This document shows, piece by piece, positions 16,482 to 26,211 of a stretch of DNA of 64,000 nt. The translations under genes were made by a program, and so were the position numbers. Position 1 is the stretch's first letter. The number at the start of each line of letters is the position of its first letter. Source of the stretch: Chloroflexota bacterium (GTDB lineage Bacteria; Chloroflexota; Anaerolineae; Aggregatilineales; Phototrophicaceae); contig JAPPFH010000127.1 of assembly GCA_028875185.1 (NCBI GenBank), positions 1-64,000 on the forward strand. The letters are read 5' to 3'. The notes beneath the pieces were generated by a model. It made no database searches and had not been told where the DNA came from. It saw only the letters and a program-made list of their open reading frames with translations.

Positions 16482-18020
16482 ATGTTTGAGTCGCCGACAA
16501 TCGCGGAGTTCTTGGCCGACTCCAATTTGCATTCCACGCTGCCGGCTACATTGCTGCTGACCTGGACGCTGATTCTGGTTCTGATTGACTTATTCGCTGG
16601 CGAAGACCGGGCGCATTGGACACCGGTAGCCGCTTGCATCGGCTTGGGTATCAGCTTTCTGGCGAGCTTAGCCGTGTATTCGCCGGCGGAAGGCGAGCGG
16701 ATCGCGCTTTATGGCATGTTCATCGCCGATGCCTTCACTGGCTTTCTGAATATGGTGATTCTGGTCGCAACGCTGATTGCGATCTTAATGAGCTGGGATT
16801 ATCTTAATCGAGCCGATATTCATCGCGGCGAGTATTATATCCTGGCGCTGATTTCCTCAGCCGGCGCTATGTTTATGGTGGCGGCGAATGACTTAATCGT
16901 CATCTTTGTCGCGCTTGAACTGTTGAGCATCCCGCTTTACATCCTGGCCGCCTTCCGGTCGATCAAGAATGATGGCAGCGAACTGTCGCTGAAATCCGAA
17001 GAAAGCGGCATGAAATACTTTATTTTGGGCGCCTTTTCCAGCGCATTCTTGATATTTGGCGCCGCGCTGGTCTACGGCGCAACCGGAGAAACAAACATTC
17101 CGCAGATCTTCAGCGTCGTTGGCGCAATTGCCGGCGGGACCTCAGCGGCGACCTTCTACCTCTTAATTGGCGTGGCGCTGCTCGTTGTTGGCTTGGGCTT
17201 CAAAGTGGCGGTCGTGCCCTTTCACATGTGGACGCCCGATGTCTACGAAGGGGCGCCGACGCCAGTGACCGCTTTCATGAGTGTGACGGCGAAGGTCGGC
17301 GGCTTTGCGGCGCTGCTGCGCGTTTTAGTAACCGGACTATCCGTGCTCGTATTGGCTGAGGGCGGGGCGGCCGTCTGGCAAGCTACCGCTACCATTATCG
17401 CCATAGTGACCTTGGTGCTGGGCAACTTCGTCGCGATATCGCAGCGCAATCTCAAGCGAATGCTGGCTTACTCGTCGATCGCGCATGCCGGTTATATCAT
17501 GGTGGCGGTGTCGGCTGCGGGCACGGCAGCGGTCAATGACGCGGCCACGCAGAGCGCGCTCATTTACATGATGGCATATATGTTCACCAACCTCGGCGCT
17601 TTCGCGGTGGTGATGGCGATCGAGCGCGAAGACGGCAGCGGCGGAGAGATTGATGACATCATCGGTCTGGCGAAGACGCGGCCTCTGATGGCGATGGCGA
17701 TGACCGTCTTCATGCTCAGCTTGACCGGGGTTCCGCTGACCGCCGGCTTCGTGGGCAAATTCATGGTCTTCGCTTCCGCTTTGCAGGCGGGCTTGTTCGG
17801 CTTGGCGGTTATCGGCGTGTTGACCAGTGTCGTCAGCGCTTTCTACTATGTCCGCGTGATCGTCAATATGTACCTGCGCGATGGCTCGGGCGATCTACAG
17901 CCGGCGCTGGAAACACCCTACGTCCGCTGGGCGATTAATATCGCGTTGGCTGGCACCTTAATCTTCGGCATCTTCTATCCACTGGCGACCAACCTGGTCG
18001 GCATGGTCAGCATTGCCTAA
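16482..18020 (+). CDS. nuoN: NADH-quinone oxidoreductase subunit N
   Basis: Third antiporter-like pumping subunit, nearest the quinone module, 512 aa. Helix motifs include FVALELLSIPLYILAAF with the buried glutamate, V-G-L-G-F-K-V-A-V-V-P-F-H-M-W-T-P-D-V-Y-E-G-A-P-T-P-V, and the NLKRMLAYSSIAHAGY motif. Length is close to the family norm. It starts 8 bases after nuoM behind AGGAGA. It is the last gene of the operon; no convincing intrinsic terminator follows, only a 4-bp GAGC/GCTC hairpin before a T-rich stretch near 18055-18082. Confidence 0.97.
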   Translation: MFESPTIAEFLADSNLHSTLPATLLLTWTLILVLIDLFAGEDRAHWTPVAACIGLGISFLASLAVYSPAEGERIALYGMFIADAFTGFLNMVILVATLIAILMSWDYLNRADIHRGEYYILALISSAGAMFMVAANDLIVIFVALELLSIPLYILAAFRSIKNDGSELSLKSEESGMKYFILGAFSSAFLIFGAALVYGATGETNIPQIFSVVGAIAGGTSAATFYLLIGVALLVVGLGFKVAVVPFHMWTPDVYEGAPTPVTAFMSVTAKVGGFAALLRVLVTGLSVLVLAEGGAAVWQATATIIAIVTLVLGNFVAISQRNLKRMLAYSSIAHAGYIMVAVSAAGTAAVNDAATQSALIYMMAYMFTNLGAFAVVMAIEREDGSGGEIDDIIGLAKTRPLMAMAMTVFMLSLTGVPLTAGFVGKFMVFASALQAGLFGLAVIGVLTSVVSAFYYVRVIVNMYLRDGSGDLQPALETPYVRWAINIALAGTLIFGIFYPLATNLVGMVSIA

Positions 18021-18129
18021 GGGGCGCCGGCATCCAGCCACAACAGCACGGGGTTGAGCATTCGCTCGCCTCGTTTTCTTTTCCCGAAAGATTCGTTATC
18101 ATGAGCTTACGCTTTTCAGCCGAGCGATT

Positions 18130-19047
18130 ATGACACGCAGCGAACGAGAAGGCTTCCTCTGGATCATTTTGGCGGCGGCGGGTTTCTCCGTCATGCCGTC
18201 CATGGTGAAGCTGATCTACCTGCATTCGTCCTTTGCGCCCATTGATATCGCCATTTGGCGCTTCGTGATTGCCGCCCCGCTGATGTGGGCGCTGGCGCTC
18301 TTCGGGCGTCGGACCGCAGTCAGCGCCCCGGGCGAACAGCTGCCACTCGCGCGACTGCTCATCATCGGCGTCTTCATTGCCGCCGCCGTGATGGCGGCAT
18401 TCTTCTCCTTGGAACGGCTGCCGGGCAGCACTTATATTGTGCTGCTCTATTCTTATCCAGCGATGGTCGCGCTGCTCTTGCGCCTTCTGGGTGATAGAAT
18501 TCATGCGCGAACATGGATCGCCCTCGGATTGGCGCTGGTCGGCGTGGCGCTGACTGTGCCAAAATTCGGGTCCGCCGCAGACGCCGACTTGCTTGGCGTC
18601 GGTTTGGCGCTGCTCAATGCGGCAGTCATCGCGGTTTATTACCTGCTTACGCGGCGCGCGCTTGAGGGCGTAGTTGATGTAACTCGCGCGAGCGCCGTCA
18701 TGATGATCGGCACGTTTATCATCATGCTCTTTCTCATTCCAATGCGGGGGCTGCAATTTCCGCAAAATCCGCTCACTGTCGTCCTGCTGGTCGGCATTGG
18801 GATATTTGGTACGGTCTTGCCCGTTGTCGGCGTGAATATCGCTGTACAGCGGATCGGCGCGGCGCAAGCATCCTTGGCCAGCACGGTCGAGCCAATTATG
18901 TCGATGATTGTGTCGATGTTGATTTTGGGCGAGGTGATATTCGCCTTGCAGTGGCTGGGCGCGGCGCTCATTGTCGGCAGCGTGATCGTGCTTCAGTTGC
19001 GGCCGCGCAACCGCATCGACCTCAGTATCGCTCATGAAGCAGGATAA
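18130..19047 (+). CDS. EamA/DMT-family permease
   Basis: Inner-membrane transporter of the drug/metabolite superfamily; substrate unknown. The 305-aa protein has about ten hydrophobic helices arranged as two EamA repeats (roughly 10-135 and 150-290), the usual length. The second repeat ends with the typical pattern L-A-S-T-V-E-P-I-M-S-M-I-V and L-G-E, then G-A-A-L-I-V-G-S-V. No clear ribosome site precedes the ATG. The next small membrane-protein gene follows closely, so the two may be co-transcribed. Confidence 0.88.
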   Translation: MTRSEREGFLWIILAAAGFSVMPSMVKLIYLHSSFAPIDIAIWRFVIAAPLMWALALFGRRTAVSAPGEQLPLARLLIIGVFIAAAVMAAFFSLERLPGSTYIVLLYSYPAMVALLLRLLGDRIHARTWIALGLALVGVALTVPKFGSAADADLLGVGLALLNAAVIAVYYLLTRRALEGVVDVTRASAVMMIGTFIIMLFLIPMRGLQFPQNPLTVVLLVGIGIFGTVLPVVGVNIAVQRIGAAQASLASTVEPIMSMIVSMLILGEVIFALQWLGAALIVGSVIVLQLRPRNRIDLSIAHEAG

Positions 19048-19057
19048 GGTTAGCGGA

Positions 19058-19585
19058 ATGTCATACTCCGACCAGCTCCCAAATGAAGTGCTCGCCGATA
19101 TCAGACGCAACCGTGAAGGCAGATTGTCGTCGCGGCAGCGCGTCGAGTTGGTGACCGAGCCGCTGGCGACGCTGCTTCTGCTGTCCGTGCCCCTGATCTT
19201 GATCGCCGGGCGATATGGACCCGCCGGGCGCGCCTTCGTGCTGATCTTGGTCGCCGGCTTCGCGCTGACCATCGTTATGCGCGCCTGGCGTTTCGCTCGC
19301 GTCAAGCTCTATTATCGCGTCCTATTTGCCGAGCGGTTGAACGCGCGTTGGATGTTTTGGCGCAAGACAACCTTGGCTGATAAAACCGGCGAGCCAGTAC
19401 GATTCGATCACCGGCTGTCGCGCAAGCTCAAGATAAAGCCCGATCAATCCCTGCACGTATATTACATTGAGGCGGCGGGACGCCGGATCATGCTCAACAT
19501 GACGCCGCGCGATCATCCGCAGTCCGACCTGGCCGAGCCCAGCGACAACTTTACTTATGCTGGCGGGGTGCTCTATGCCGACTGA
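19058..19585 (+). CDS. small membrane protein, unknown function
   Basis: I do not recognise the family. From the ATG at 19058 (AAGG at 19046-19049) the product is 175 aa. Two adjacent hydrophobic helices (about 32-50 and 53-73) follow a basic, Arg-rich N-terminus; the remaining hundred residues are soluble, basic and mixed alpha/beta in appearance. The alternative start at 19034 overlaps the EamA gene and has no ribosome site. It overlaps the next gene by 11 bases, which implies coupling to the YbaK-like deacylase. Confidence 0.72.
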   Translation: MSYSDQLPNEVLADIRRNREGRLSSRQRVELVTEPLATLLLLSVPLILIAGRYGPAGRAFVLILVAGFALTIVMRAWRFARVKLYYRVLFAERLNARWMFWRKTTLADKTGEPVRFDHRLSRKLKIKPDQSLHVYYIEAAGRRIMLNMTPRDHPQSDLAEPSDNFTYAGGVLYAD

Positions 19586-20105
19586 ATATGTTGGCCTCGC
19601 CACCCAACATGCGGCGGAGCTCGTCGCCTTCGGCGTGGCGCAAGTACAAGCGGCGCTTGCGCAACTGCAGCTCGGCATCAAGATCATGGAGTTCGATTCT
19701 TCGACCGCCACATCTCAGCAAGCGGCTGACAATGTCGGATGCGAACTGGGGCAGATCGTCAAGAGCTTGGGATTCATGATTGACAAGACGACGCCGGCGC
19801 TTGTATTGACCGCCGGCGATCGGTCGATTGACGAACGCAAGCTGGCGGCGCTTTACCGCGTCGGGCGTAAGAAAGCGCGCATGATGACTGCCGACCAATG
19901 CTTGGCTATCCTCGGCTACGCGCCCGGCGGCGTCCCGCCAATCGCGCATCGCACGGGTGGCTTCACCGTGTATCTGGACGAATCGCTCAGGCGCTATGAA
20001 ACGGTCTACGCCGCCGCTGGCGCCGCCAACGCAATCTTCCCCGTTCCATTGTCCGTTCTGCAGGAAGTGACGGGCGGAAAATTTGCCGATGTGGTCAGAT
20101 CTTGA
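19575..20105 (+). CDS. YbaK/EbsC-family aminoacyl-tRNA deacylase
   Basis: Likely hydrolyses mischarged tRNA (Cys-tRNA-Pro type in YbaK) or is a related editing-domain protein. It is 176 aa from the ATG at 19575. The family features are D-S-S-T-A-T-S-Q-Q-A-A-D early on, then C-E-L-G-Q-I-V-K-S-L-G-F, V-L-T-A-G-D-R-S-I-D, and the glycine-rich G-Y-A-P-G-G-V-P-P-I-A-H segment, which forms the substrate pocket. It ends 27 bases before the convergent mfd gene. Specificity cannot be read from the sequence. Confidence 0.85.
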   Translation: MPTEYVGLATQHAAELVAFGVAQVQAALAQLQLGIKIMEFDSSTATSQQAADNVGCELGQIVKSLGFMIDKTTPALVLTAGDRSIDERKLAALYRVGRKKARMMTADQCLAILGYAPGGVPPIAHRTGGFTVYLDESLRRYETVYAAAGAANAIFPVPLSVLQEVTGGKFADVVRS

Positions 20106-20132
20106 CGACCACTCCTCGCTGGCGCGCCGTCG

Positions 20133-23100
20133 TTAGTGATCGAAAGCGCCGACCAGGCTGATTTTGTCTTCCAGTTGTTCCAGTGTTTCCAGCAATCGTT
20201 CTTGCCAAAGGTCTTCCGCTGCCGATATCTGCACTTCGGTACGCGTTACAGCCACGCCGTCGCCAAGTGTAAGCGCCAATAGATCGCGGTTTATGGTGGC
20301 GAGGAAGGGCAGCTTGATGCGAACCCGCTCTCGTGGCATTAAGACGTGCGTGGCGTGAATCGCCAGCGCCAAGACCTTGACCCGTATTTGATAGAGCAGC
20401 CCTTCGACGGCCGCCGGCAGCGGACCAAAGCGGTCTGTCAACTCCGCCTGCATAAGATCAACCTCGTCGTTGCGCTTGATATTGCCGATGCGGCGATAAA
20501 GCTGAAGGCGTAAAGCCATCTCCGGGATCCAATCGGTCGGGAGGTAGGCTGGCAGCGGCAGATCAATGATGAGCCGCTCGCGCGCCGAGGCCGGCGCCAT
20601 GCCGGGACCGCCCTCGGCTGCGTCGCCCCGTTGATCTTTCACCGCCTGCTGAAGCATCTCGGTGTAAAGATGCAAGCCGACGCTGGCGATATGCCCCGAT
20701 TGGCGCGTGCTGAGTATATCGCCGCTGCCCCGCATCTCGAGGTCGCGAATGGCGATTTGGAAGCCGGCGCCGAGCTGCGCGTTCTCCGCCAATGTCTCCA
20801 GACGCGTTCGCGCTTCTTCAGTTAGTGTGCCGGGCCCATGAAAGAAGTAGGCGTAGGCCTGCTGTGCCGAGCGCCCGACGCGCCCGCGCAACTGATAGAG
20901 CTGCGCCACGCCAAAGTGATCAGCGCGATCCACAATCAACGTATTGACGCGCGGCATATCGATGCCGTTTTCGATGATTGATGTGGAAATCAAGATATCG
21001 TATTCGCCGCGAGTGAACTCGGACATGACCTTTTCAAGCGCGCGCGGCGCCATCTGCCCATGCGCGATCGCAAGCGTGGCTTCCGGCACGATGCGCTCAA
21101 TTCTGTTGCGAATGATATGGATCGACCGCACGCGATTGTGCACGACGAAAATCTGTCCGCCGCGCTCAAGCTCGCGCATGATCGCCAGCCGCGCGAGCTT
21201 GTCATCCCAGGAACCCACCTGGGTGATCACCGGCAAGCGCTCTTCCGGCGGCGACTGGATCATGCTGATGTCGCGGATGCCGCTCAGGCTAAGATAGAGT
21301 GTGCGCGGGATCGGCGTCGCCGTCAGCGTAAGGATATCGATGCGCGCGCGCAGCTTCTTGAAATGCTCCTTGTGCTTGACGCCGAAGCGCTGTTCCTCGT
21401 CGATGATCATCAAGCCCAGCTGCTTGAAGCGAATATCGGCTGATAGCAGGCGGTGCGTGCCGATAATGATATCGACTTCGCCGCTGGCCAGGCGGTCAGT
21501 GATCTTCTTCTGCTGCGCCTTGGTGCGAAATCGGGAAAGCATTTCGATCACTACAGGAAAAGCCGACAGGCGCGATTTGAAGTTGTCGAAATGCTGCTGC
21601 GCCAGCACGGTGGTTGGCACCAGCACGGCAACTTGCGCGCCATCCTGCACCGCTTTGAAGGCGGCGCGCAAGGCGACCTCAGTCTTGCCAAAGCCAACAT
21701 CGCCGCAGACCAGGCGATCCATCGGCTTGCCGCTACGCATATCAGCTTTGACCTCTTGTATCACGCGCAGCTGATCTTCGGTTTCGACGAAGGCGAAGCC
21801 GGCTTCCATCTCATGTTGCCAGGCGCTGTCCGGGCTGAAAACGAAACCCTTCGCCTGGGCGCGCCGGCTGTAGACTTCCAGCAGCTCCTTCGCTTCTTCT
21901 TCGGCGTTGCGCTGCGCTTTGTCGCGCGCTTTGATCCACTGATCAGGCTTGCCCAGTTGATTGAGCTTGGGCGCTGTCTCTTCCGCGCCGACATAACGCG
22001 AGAGCCGGTCGGCTTGGTGGATCGGCACATAAATTGTGTCGCCGTCTCTATACTCGATCAGCAAATACTCGCGCTCCGTTGCATTGACCGTGCGGTGGCG
22101 CATGCCCATGAAGCGGCCAATGCCGTAATCGACATGCACGACATGGGCGCCGATCTCCCAATCCGCATACGATGTATCGGCAGCGGAGCTGGCGCGCGCG
22201 CCTTTCGCTTCTACCCGCCGCCGCGGCTCCGGGCGCGTCCAACCAAATATCTCGGCATCGGTGATGAAGTGCAAGGCGCCATCGTCGCTAGCCAGCGACC
22301 AGCCCTCAGCGGCGGATCCGCGCACGAAGCGCATCGACGCGGGCGGCGGCGCTGCGTCGATAACCTCGACCGTCGGAATGATGGCGGAGGCATCCTGCTC
22401 ATACCAAAGATTCGCCAATCGTTCCACCTGTTCGGTGATGATCACCGCCCGATCACCGCGATTGCGCAGCTTGCGCACACGATTCAGCATCGGGCGCAAC
22501 TGCCCGCCAAAACGCTCGCCTGGCTCGAATATCCGCGCGGCTTCGTCCGCCGGCAGGTTGGAAAGCGCGATGCGCGGATGTCGATTGAGGCGAGGCTCGT
22601 CGTCTTTCCAGCGAAGGTAGGGCTTGGGATGGTCGGGCGATATCTGTGAGGACGATAACGCATCAAAGCGATTCTCATCGGCCGTCTCGGCGATTTCCTC
22701 TGCGGTCGATCGCAGCAATTCGGGGTCTTCCAGCACAATCAGCGCGTTTGCCGGCGCATAATCCAGCAGGCTGGCGGGGGCCTCATACAGATACGGCAAG
22801 TAATGTTCGAGGCGCGCGAAGGCGCTGCCCTGCTGCAGCGACTCGATATCGGCGCTCAGGCTGGTGGATTGCGCGCCGCCGTTGTTACGCGCATTCAGCC
22901 ATCGCTCGAGTTTAGCGCCGAGCGGCGGCGTCAGGTACGGAAGCGCCTCCCGCGCCGGCACGATTCGCGCGGACTCCACGCGCCGGATGCTGCGCTGATC
23001 GCCCGGGTTGAAATGACGCAGGCTTTCAATTTCGTCGTCAAAGAACTCGATGCGCAGGGGATGCTGGCTCGCCAGGGGATAAATATCCAGTATGCCGCCG

Positions 23101-23651
23101 CGCCGGCTGAATGTGCCCGGCTCGATCACGACTGTCGCCGGTTCATAGCCCATGCCGATCCAACGCAGAATAAGCGGCTCCATTTGATAGCGCTGGCCGA
23201 CTGAGAGCGCGATCGTCGCGGCGTGGAAACTCGCTGGTGGGAGCGTCGCCTGTATCAGGGCGCGTGTAGACGCGATGACAATAGGATTCCGCTCGCCGTT
23301 TGCGTTGACCAGGACGGACAGCGCGTCAATGCGATTGCGGATGACACTGGCGTCCCAAGGCGCGCGATCGTAGAGCAACGCGGACGGTTCGGCAAAGCGA
23401 TACAGGCGCGCGCCATCCTCAAGCCATAGCGGCGCCTGTTCGCTGACATTATAGGCTCGGCGCGCGGCGGCCGTCAGAAAGATTATGGGACCGTCCCAGT
23501 CGGACGCCAGCGCCGCCAGCAAATAGGGACGCGCCGAACGGACAATGTCGAACGCGATGTTAGCATTCTTGTCCGCCAGTTGGGCGAGCAGGCGCTGGTA
23601 GCTCCTGCCTTGGCGCAGGACGCCTAGCAGACCCGAGAGATGCTGCGACAT
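20133..23651 (-). CDS. mfd: transcription-repair coupling factor
   Basis: ATP-driven translocase that removes RNA polymerase stalled at DNA damage and recruits UvrA. At 1172 aa it is full length. Domain order: UvrB-like N-terminal part (about 1-350), CarD-like polymerase-interacting domain (about 490-550, with HVVHVDYGIGRFMGM and YLLIEYRDGDTIYVP), then RecG-like helicase. Walker A is GDVGFGKTE near 650, the Walker B box is IIDEEQRFGVKHKE, and the motif T-A-T-P-I-P-R-T-L follows. It ends with a TRCF C-terminal domain. It runs opposite to the surrounding plus-strand genes and faces a divergent hydrolase gene upstream. Confidence 0.97.
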   Translation of the reverse strand: MSQHLSGLLGVLRQGRSYQRLLAQLADKNANIAFDIVRSARPYLLAALASDWDGPIIFLTAAARRAYNVSEQAPLWLEDGARLYRFAEPSALLYDRAPWDASVIRNRIDALSVLVNANGERNPIVIASTRALIQATLPPASFHAATIALSVGQRYQMEPLILRWIGMGYEPATVVIEPGTFSRRGGILDIYPLASQHPLRIEFFDDEIESLRHFNPGDQRSIRRVESARIVPAREALPYLTPPLGAKLERWLNARNNGGAQSTSLSADIESLQQGSAFARLEHYLPYLYEAPASLLDYAPANALIVLEDPELLRSTAEEIAETADENRFDALSSSQISPDHPKPYLRWKDDEPRLNRHPRIALSNLPADEAARIFEPGERFGGQLRPMLNRVRKLRNRGDRAVIITEQVERLANLWYEQDASAIIPTVEVIDAAPPPASMRFVRGSAAEGWSLASDDGALHFITDAEIFGWTRPEPRRRVEAKGARASSAADTSYADWEIGAHVVHVDYGIGRFMGMRHRTVNATEREYLLIEYRDGDTIYVPIHQADRLSRYVGAEETAPKLNQLGKPDQWIKARDKAQRNAEEEAKELLEVYSRRAQAKGFVFSPDSAWQHEMEAGFAFVETEDQLRVIQEVKADMRSGKPMDRLVCGDVGFGKTEVALRAAFKAVQDGAQVAVLVPTTVLAQQHFDNFKSRLSAFPVVIEMLSRFRTKAQQKKITDRLASGEVDIIIGTHRLLSADIRFKQLGLMIIDEEQRFGVKHKEHFKKLRARIDILTLTATPIPRTLYLSLSGIRDISMIQSPPEERLPVITQVGSWDDKLARLAIMRELERGGQIFVVHNRVRSIHIIRNRIERIVPEATLAIAHGQMAPRALEKVMSEFTRGEYDILISTSIIENGIDMPRVNTLIVDRADHFGVAQLYQLRGRVGRSAQQAYAYFFHGPGTLTEEARTRLETLAENAQLGAGFQIAIRDLEMRGSGDILSTRQSGHIASVGLHLYTEMLQQAVKDQRGDAAEGGPGMAPASARERLIIDLPLPAYLPTDWIPEMALRLQLYRRIGNIKRNDEVDLMQAELTDRFGPLPAAVEGLLYQIRVKVLALAIHATHVLMPRERVRIKLPFLATINRDLLALTLGDGVAVTRTEVQISAAEDLWQERLLETLEQLEDKISLVGAFDH

Positions 23652-23687
23652 GTTTGCCTTCGTAAGCGGGATTGATAGCGACGGATT

Positions 23688-23693
23688 AGTATA
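23688..23693 (-). promoter_or_regulatory. candidate mfd promoter -10 box
   Basis: In the 151-base divergent gap between mfd and the serine hydrolase, the minus strand carries TATACT, 37 bases before the mfd ATG. The matching -35 region is weak. No equally good box was seen on the plus strand. Confidence 0.3.
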
Positions 23694-23802
23694 TCAGAGC
23701 GTATTTTAAGGGAATAGGCATGTTCGGCATTAAGCATTATTGCTGATCTTCGGAGTCCTCGTGACAGCCGCTTAATGAACCAGCAATTGATGAGGCAAGC
23801 CA

Positions 23803-24972
23803 ATGAATTGCGTCTGCGTCAACCGCGCCATGAAGGCAACAGTCGCTGCCCTCTTAGGCTTGCTCATTGTACTGCGAGCCGCCTTGATTTCGGGGCAGGC
23901 TGAAAATATGCTGCCCGCCGCCTGCGAGACGGAGGATCGAAGGGCGCGGAACCGCTTCTATCAGCGAGGTTTCGCGCCCGATGACTTGAGCGACGATGAC
24001 CTGTGGCAGCTCTCCGACTTTGCGGCGCAGGGCATCAATCCGGCGCGGATTGAGGAGGGGCTGGCGCACTTGGCGGAGTCGCCGACGCGGCAGTCGATCA
24101 TCATTATGCGGAACGGCGCCATCGTCTACGAAGCTTATTTCAACGGCAGCGACGCAGCAGACAGCAACAATATCGCCAGCGTCTCCAAGAGTATGCTCTC
24201 GGCGCTAGTCGGCATCGCCATTGAGCGGGGCTATTTCGAATCCACCGATGCGCCCATCGCCGATTATCTGCCAGCCTATTTTGACGAAGCTGCCGATCCA
24301 GGATTGCGTGAATTGACACTGCACCACCTGTTGACGATGACGCACGGGCTGGCTTGGCAAGAAAATGAAGCCTCGCGCCTGCTGAACCGCAGCGGCGACT
24401 GGGTAGCCGATATCCTCAGCCTGCCAATGAGCGGCGAGCCGGGCGCGCGCTTCAATTACAGCACCGGCGTCTCGCATGTGATGTCGGCGGTCTTGGCCGA
24501 AGCGACCGGGACGAGTGTTTGCGAATTCGCCCACCGTGAGCTGTTTCAGCCGCTGGGCATCGAAGTTGAATTCTGGGGCGTCGATCCGCAAGGGTATTTC
24601 ACGGGCGGCCACAGCCTCAACATGACCGCTCGCGAAGTCGCCCGTTTTGGTCAGCTATTCTTGGACGAGGGCTTCTGGCAGGGGCGGCAGATCGTGCCGG
24701 GCTGGTGGGTGGCCGCTTCTACATCGCCGCAGATCGAAATTGGCGCCAATTACGCCGGCTATGGTTATTATTGGTGGCTGAACCACATTGCCAGCTACGA
24801 TATGTATTCAGCGCTGGGCGCGGGCGGGCAGATTCTGCACGTGATCCCCGAAATCAATGTTGTGATGGTGACCACGCACGGATTCCGCGGCAACCAGCGC
24901 GACTACGCCGAAGAAGCCGAGTCCTACGATTTCCTCTGGAATTATCTGATTCCGGCGATCGAAGACGCCTAA
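23803..24972 (+). CDS. exported serine hydrolase, beta-lactamase (class C) fold
   Basis: Serine beta-lactamase/D-alanyl carboxypeptidase-like hydrolase, substrate unknown. The 389-aa protein starts with a signal peptide (hydrophobic core about 12-30). Catalytic elements are the S-x-x-K motif S126-V-S-K129, the Y-x-x motif Y219-S-T, and a C-terminal region with G-A-G-G-Q-I and T-T-H-G-F that occupies the KTG-like position. The ATG at 23803 has GAGG 7 bases upstream; the later Met at 23830 has none. It converges with a second beta-lactamase-like gene, the stops nearly touching. It is not close enough to known beta-lactamases to call resistance. Confidence 0.85.
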   Translation: MNCVCVNRAMKATVAALLGLLIVLRAALISGQAENMLPAACETEDRRARNRFYQRGFAPDDLSDDDLWQLSDFAAQGINPARIEEGLAHLAESPTRQSIIIMRNGAIVYEAYFNGSDAADSNNIASVSKSMLSALVGIAIERGYFESTDAPIADYLPAYFDEAADPGLRELTLHHLLTMTHGLAWQENEASRLLNRSGDWVADILSLPMSGEPGARFNYSTGVSHVMSAVLAEATGTSVCEFAHRELFQPLGIEVEFWGVDPQGYFTGGHSLNMTAREVARFGQLFLDEGFWQGRQIVPGWWVAASTSPQIEIGANYAGYGYYWWLNHIASYDMYSALGAGGQILHVIPEINVVMVTTHGFRGNQRDYAEEAESYDFLWNYLIPAIEDA

Positions 24973-26177
24973 TCCACCAGCGCCTGATAGGTTAGCGTGC
25001 GGAAATCTTGCTGGAAGGGCAGGGCATTGTCCATCAACTGCGTCATGATGATGCCGACAAGCTGCTCCTGCGGATCAACCCAGAAATTCGTCGCCGCCGC
25101 GCCGCTCCAGCCATAATTGCCGTCCGAATTGAGTACGCCCGTTTGCGCCGCGTCCATGACAACATCAAAGCCGAGCCCAAAGCCGCGACCCGGGATTGGG
25201 TTCGGTCCAATCGCCAGCGGCAGAAGCGCAGGTTTGATGTGGTTGCGGGTCATGAATTCCAGCGTTTTGCGGCCGATGATCCGCGCATCGCCGCTTAGGC
25301 CTTCGTTCGCGAGCATGTTTGCAAATCGCCAGTAATCGCCGGTTGTTGAGACTAAGCCGCCGCCGCCCGATGGCGCTAGCGCCGGTTTCGTATAGTCGCG
25401 GTAGGGGATATTGGGCGCGCCTTTGTATTCGCGGAAACCGCCATTCTGCGGCAGATGCTGATAGAGCTTGGCGAAGCGGCCCCTGTCACCCTCGACAACA
25501 TGAAAGGCGGTGTCCACCATGCCAAGCGGGCGAAAGATATTCTCCTCGAGATAATCGTCAAAAGGCATGTCAGCCAGCACTTGCACGAGATAGCCGCAGA
25601 CATCAGTTGCGATGCTGTAATTCCAGGCGCTGCCGGGCTGGAAGCGCAGCGGCAGCGCCGCCATGCCGGTGATTTTCTCTTCTAGCGTTGCCGTCTCACT
25701 GCGAAAGATTGAATTACGATACAACTCGTCGATGGGCGTATCGAGGAAAAAGCCATAGCTCAAGCCGGCGGTGTGCGTGAGCAAGTGATGGATTGTCATC
25801 GGCGGATCCTGCGGCGCGAGCTGCTGCCCCAAGTAGCCGAGGCCGCTCAAGACCTTTGTCTTGCCAAATGCGGGAATGAAATGGCTGACCGGCTGCGGCA
25901 ACTGGAATTTGCCGCGTTCGTAAAGCTGCATCAGCGCGATGGACGTGATCGGCTTGGTCATGCTGTAGATGCGGAAGATCGTATCGCGCTCCATCGGCAG
26001 CTTGTTCTCGGCATCGCGATAACCGATTGCCTCGAAATGCGCCACTTCTGATTCGCGCGCGACCAAGGTCACGAAGCCAGCCACCTCGCCGCGATCGACA
26101 TAACCCTGCAGATTGACACTGATGTTGTTTAGACGTTCGGCCGAAAACCCGACCGCTTCGGGCGCAACTTCATTCAT
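24969..26177 (-). CDS. serine hydrolase, beta-lactamase/EstB-like
   Basis: Class C beta-lactamase-fold enzyme, most like EstB-type esterases. From the ATG at 26177 it is 402 aa, without a signal peptide. Motifs: S72-M-T-K75 nucleophile site, Y-S-I in the central Y-x-x position, then a glycine-rich W-S-G-A-A-A-T-N-F-W near the end. I chose 26177 because the upstream pth gene ends at 26212; the longer frame would overlap it by 86 bases and its extra residues look non-coding. It overlaps the convergent hydrolase stop by 4 bases. Function beyond hydrolase is not determinable. Confidence 0.85.
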   Translation of the reverse strand: MNEVAPEAVGFSAERLNNISVNLQGYVDRGEVAGFVTLVARESEVAHFEAIGYRDAENKLPMERDTIFRIYSMTKPITSIALMQLYERGKFQLPQPVSHFIPAFGKTKVLSGLGYLGQQLAPQDPPMTIHHLLTHTAGLSYGFFLDTPIDELYRNSIFRSETATLEEKITGMAALPLRFQPGSAWNYSIATDVCGYLVQVLADMPFDDYLEENIFRPLGMVDTAFHVVEGDRGRFAKLYQHLPQNGGFREYKGAPNIPYRDYTKPALAPSGGGGLVSTTGDYWRFANMLANEGLSGDARIIGRKTLEFMTRNHIKPALLPLAIGPNPIPGRGFGLGFDVVMDAAQTGVLNSDGNYGWSGAAATNFWVDPQEQLVGIIMTQLMDNALPFQQDFRTLTYQALVD

Positions 26178-26211
26178 CGCTTTGTACCCCTGTCCTGCGC
26201 TGGTGACGCCG

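Noticed and set aside
18007..19305. 432-aa minus-strand frame opposite the EamA gene
   Set aside because: The plus-strand frame has clear transmembrane repeats; the minus translation is rich in His, Arg and Gln, as is typical of antisense membrane genes.
20105..20135. Bidirectional terminator between the YbaK-like gene and mfd
   Set aside because: A GACGAC/GTCGTT pair exists, but there is no T-tract and the spacing is poor.
21453..22649. 398-aa plus-strand frame inside mfd
   Set aside because: It lies fully within conserved helicase and CarD-like domains of mfd on the other strand.
23803..24972. True beta-lactamase (antibiotic resistance) for the two S-x-x-K hydrolases
   Set aside because: The motifs fit the broad fold, but the third motif and overall sequence do not support a lactamase call; esterase or peptidase is equally possible.
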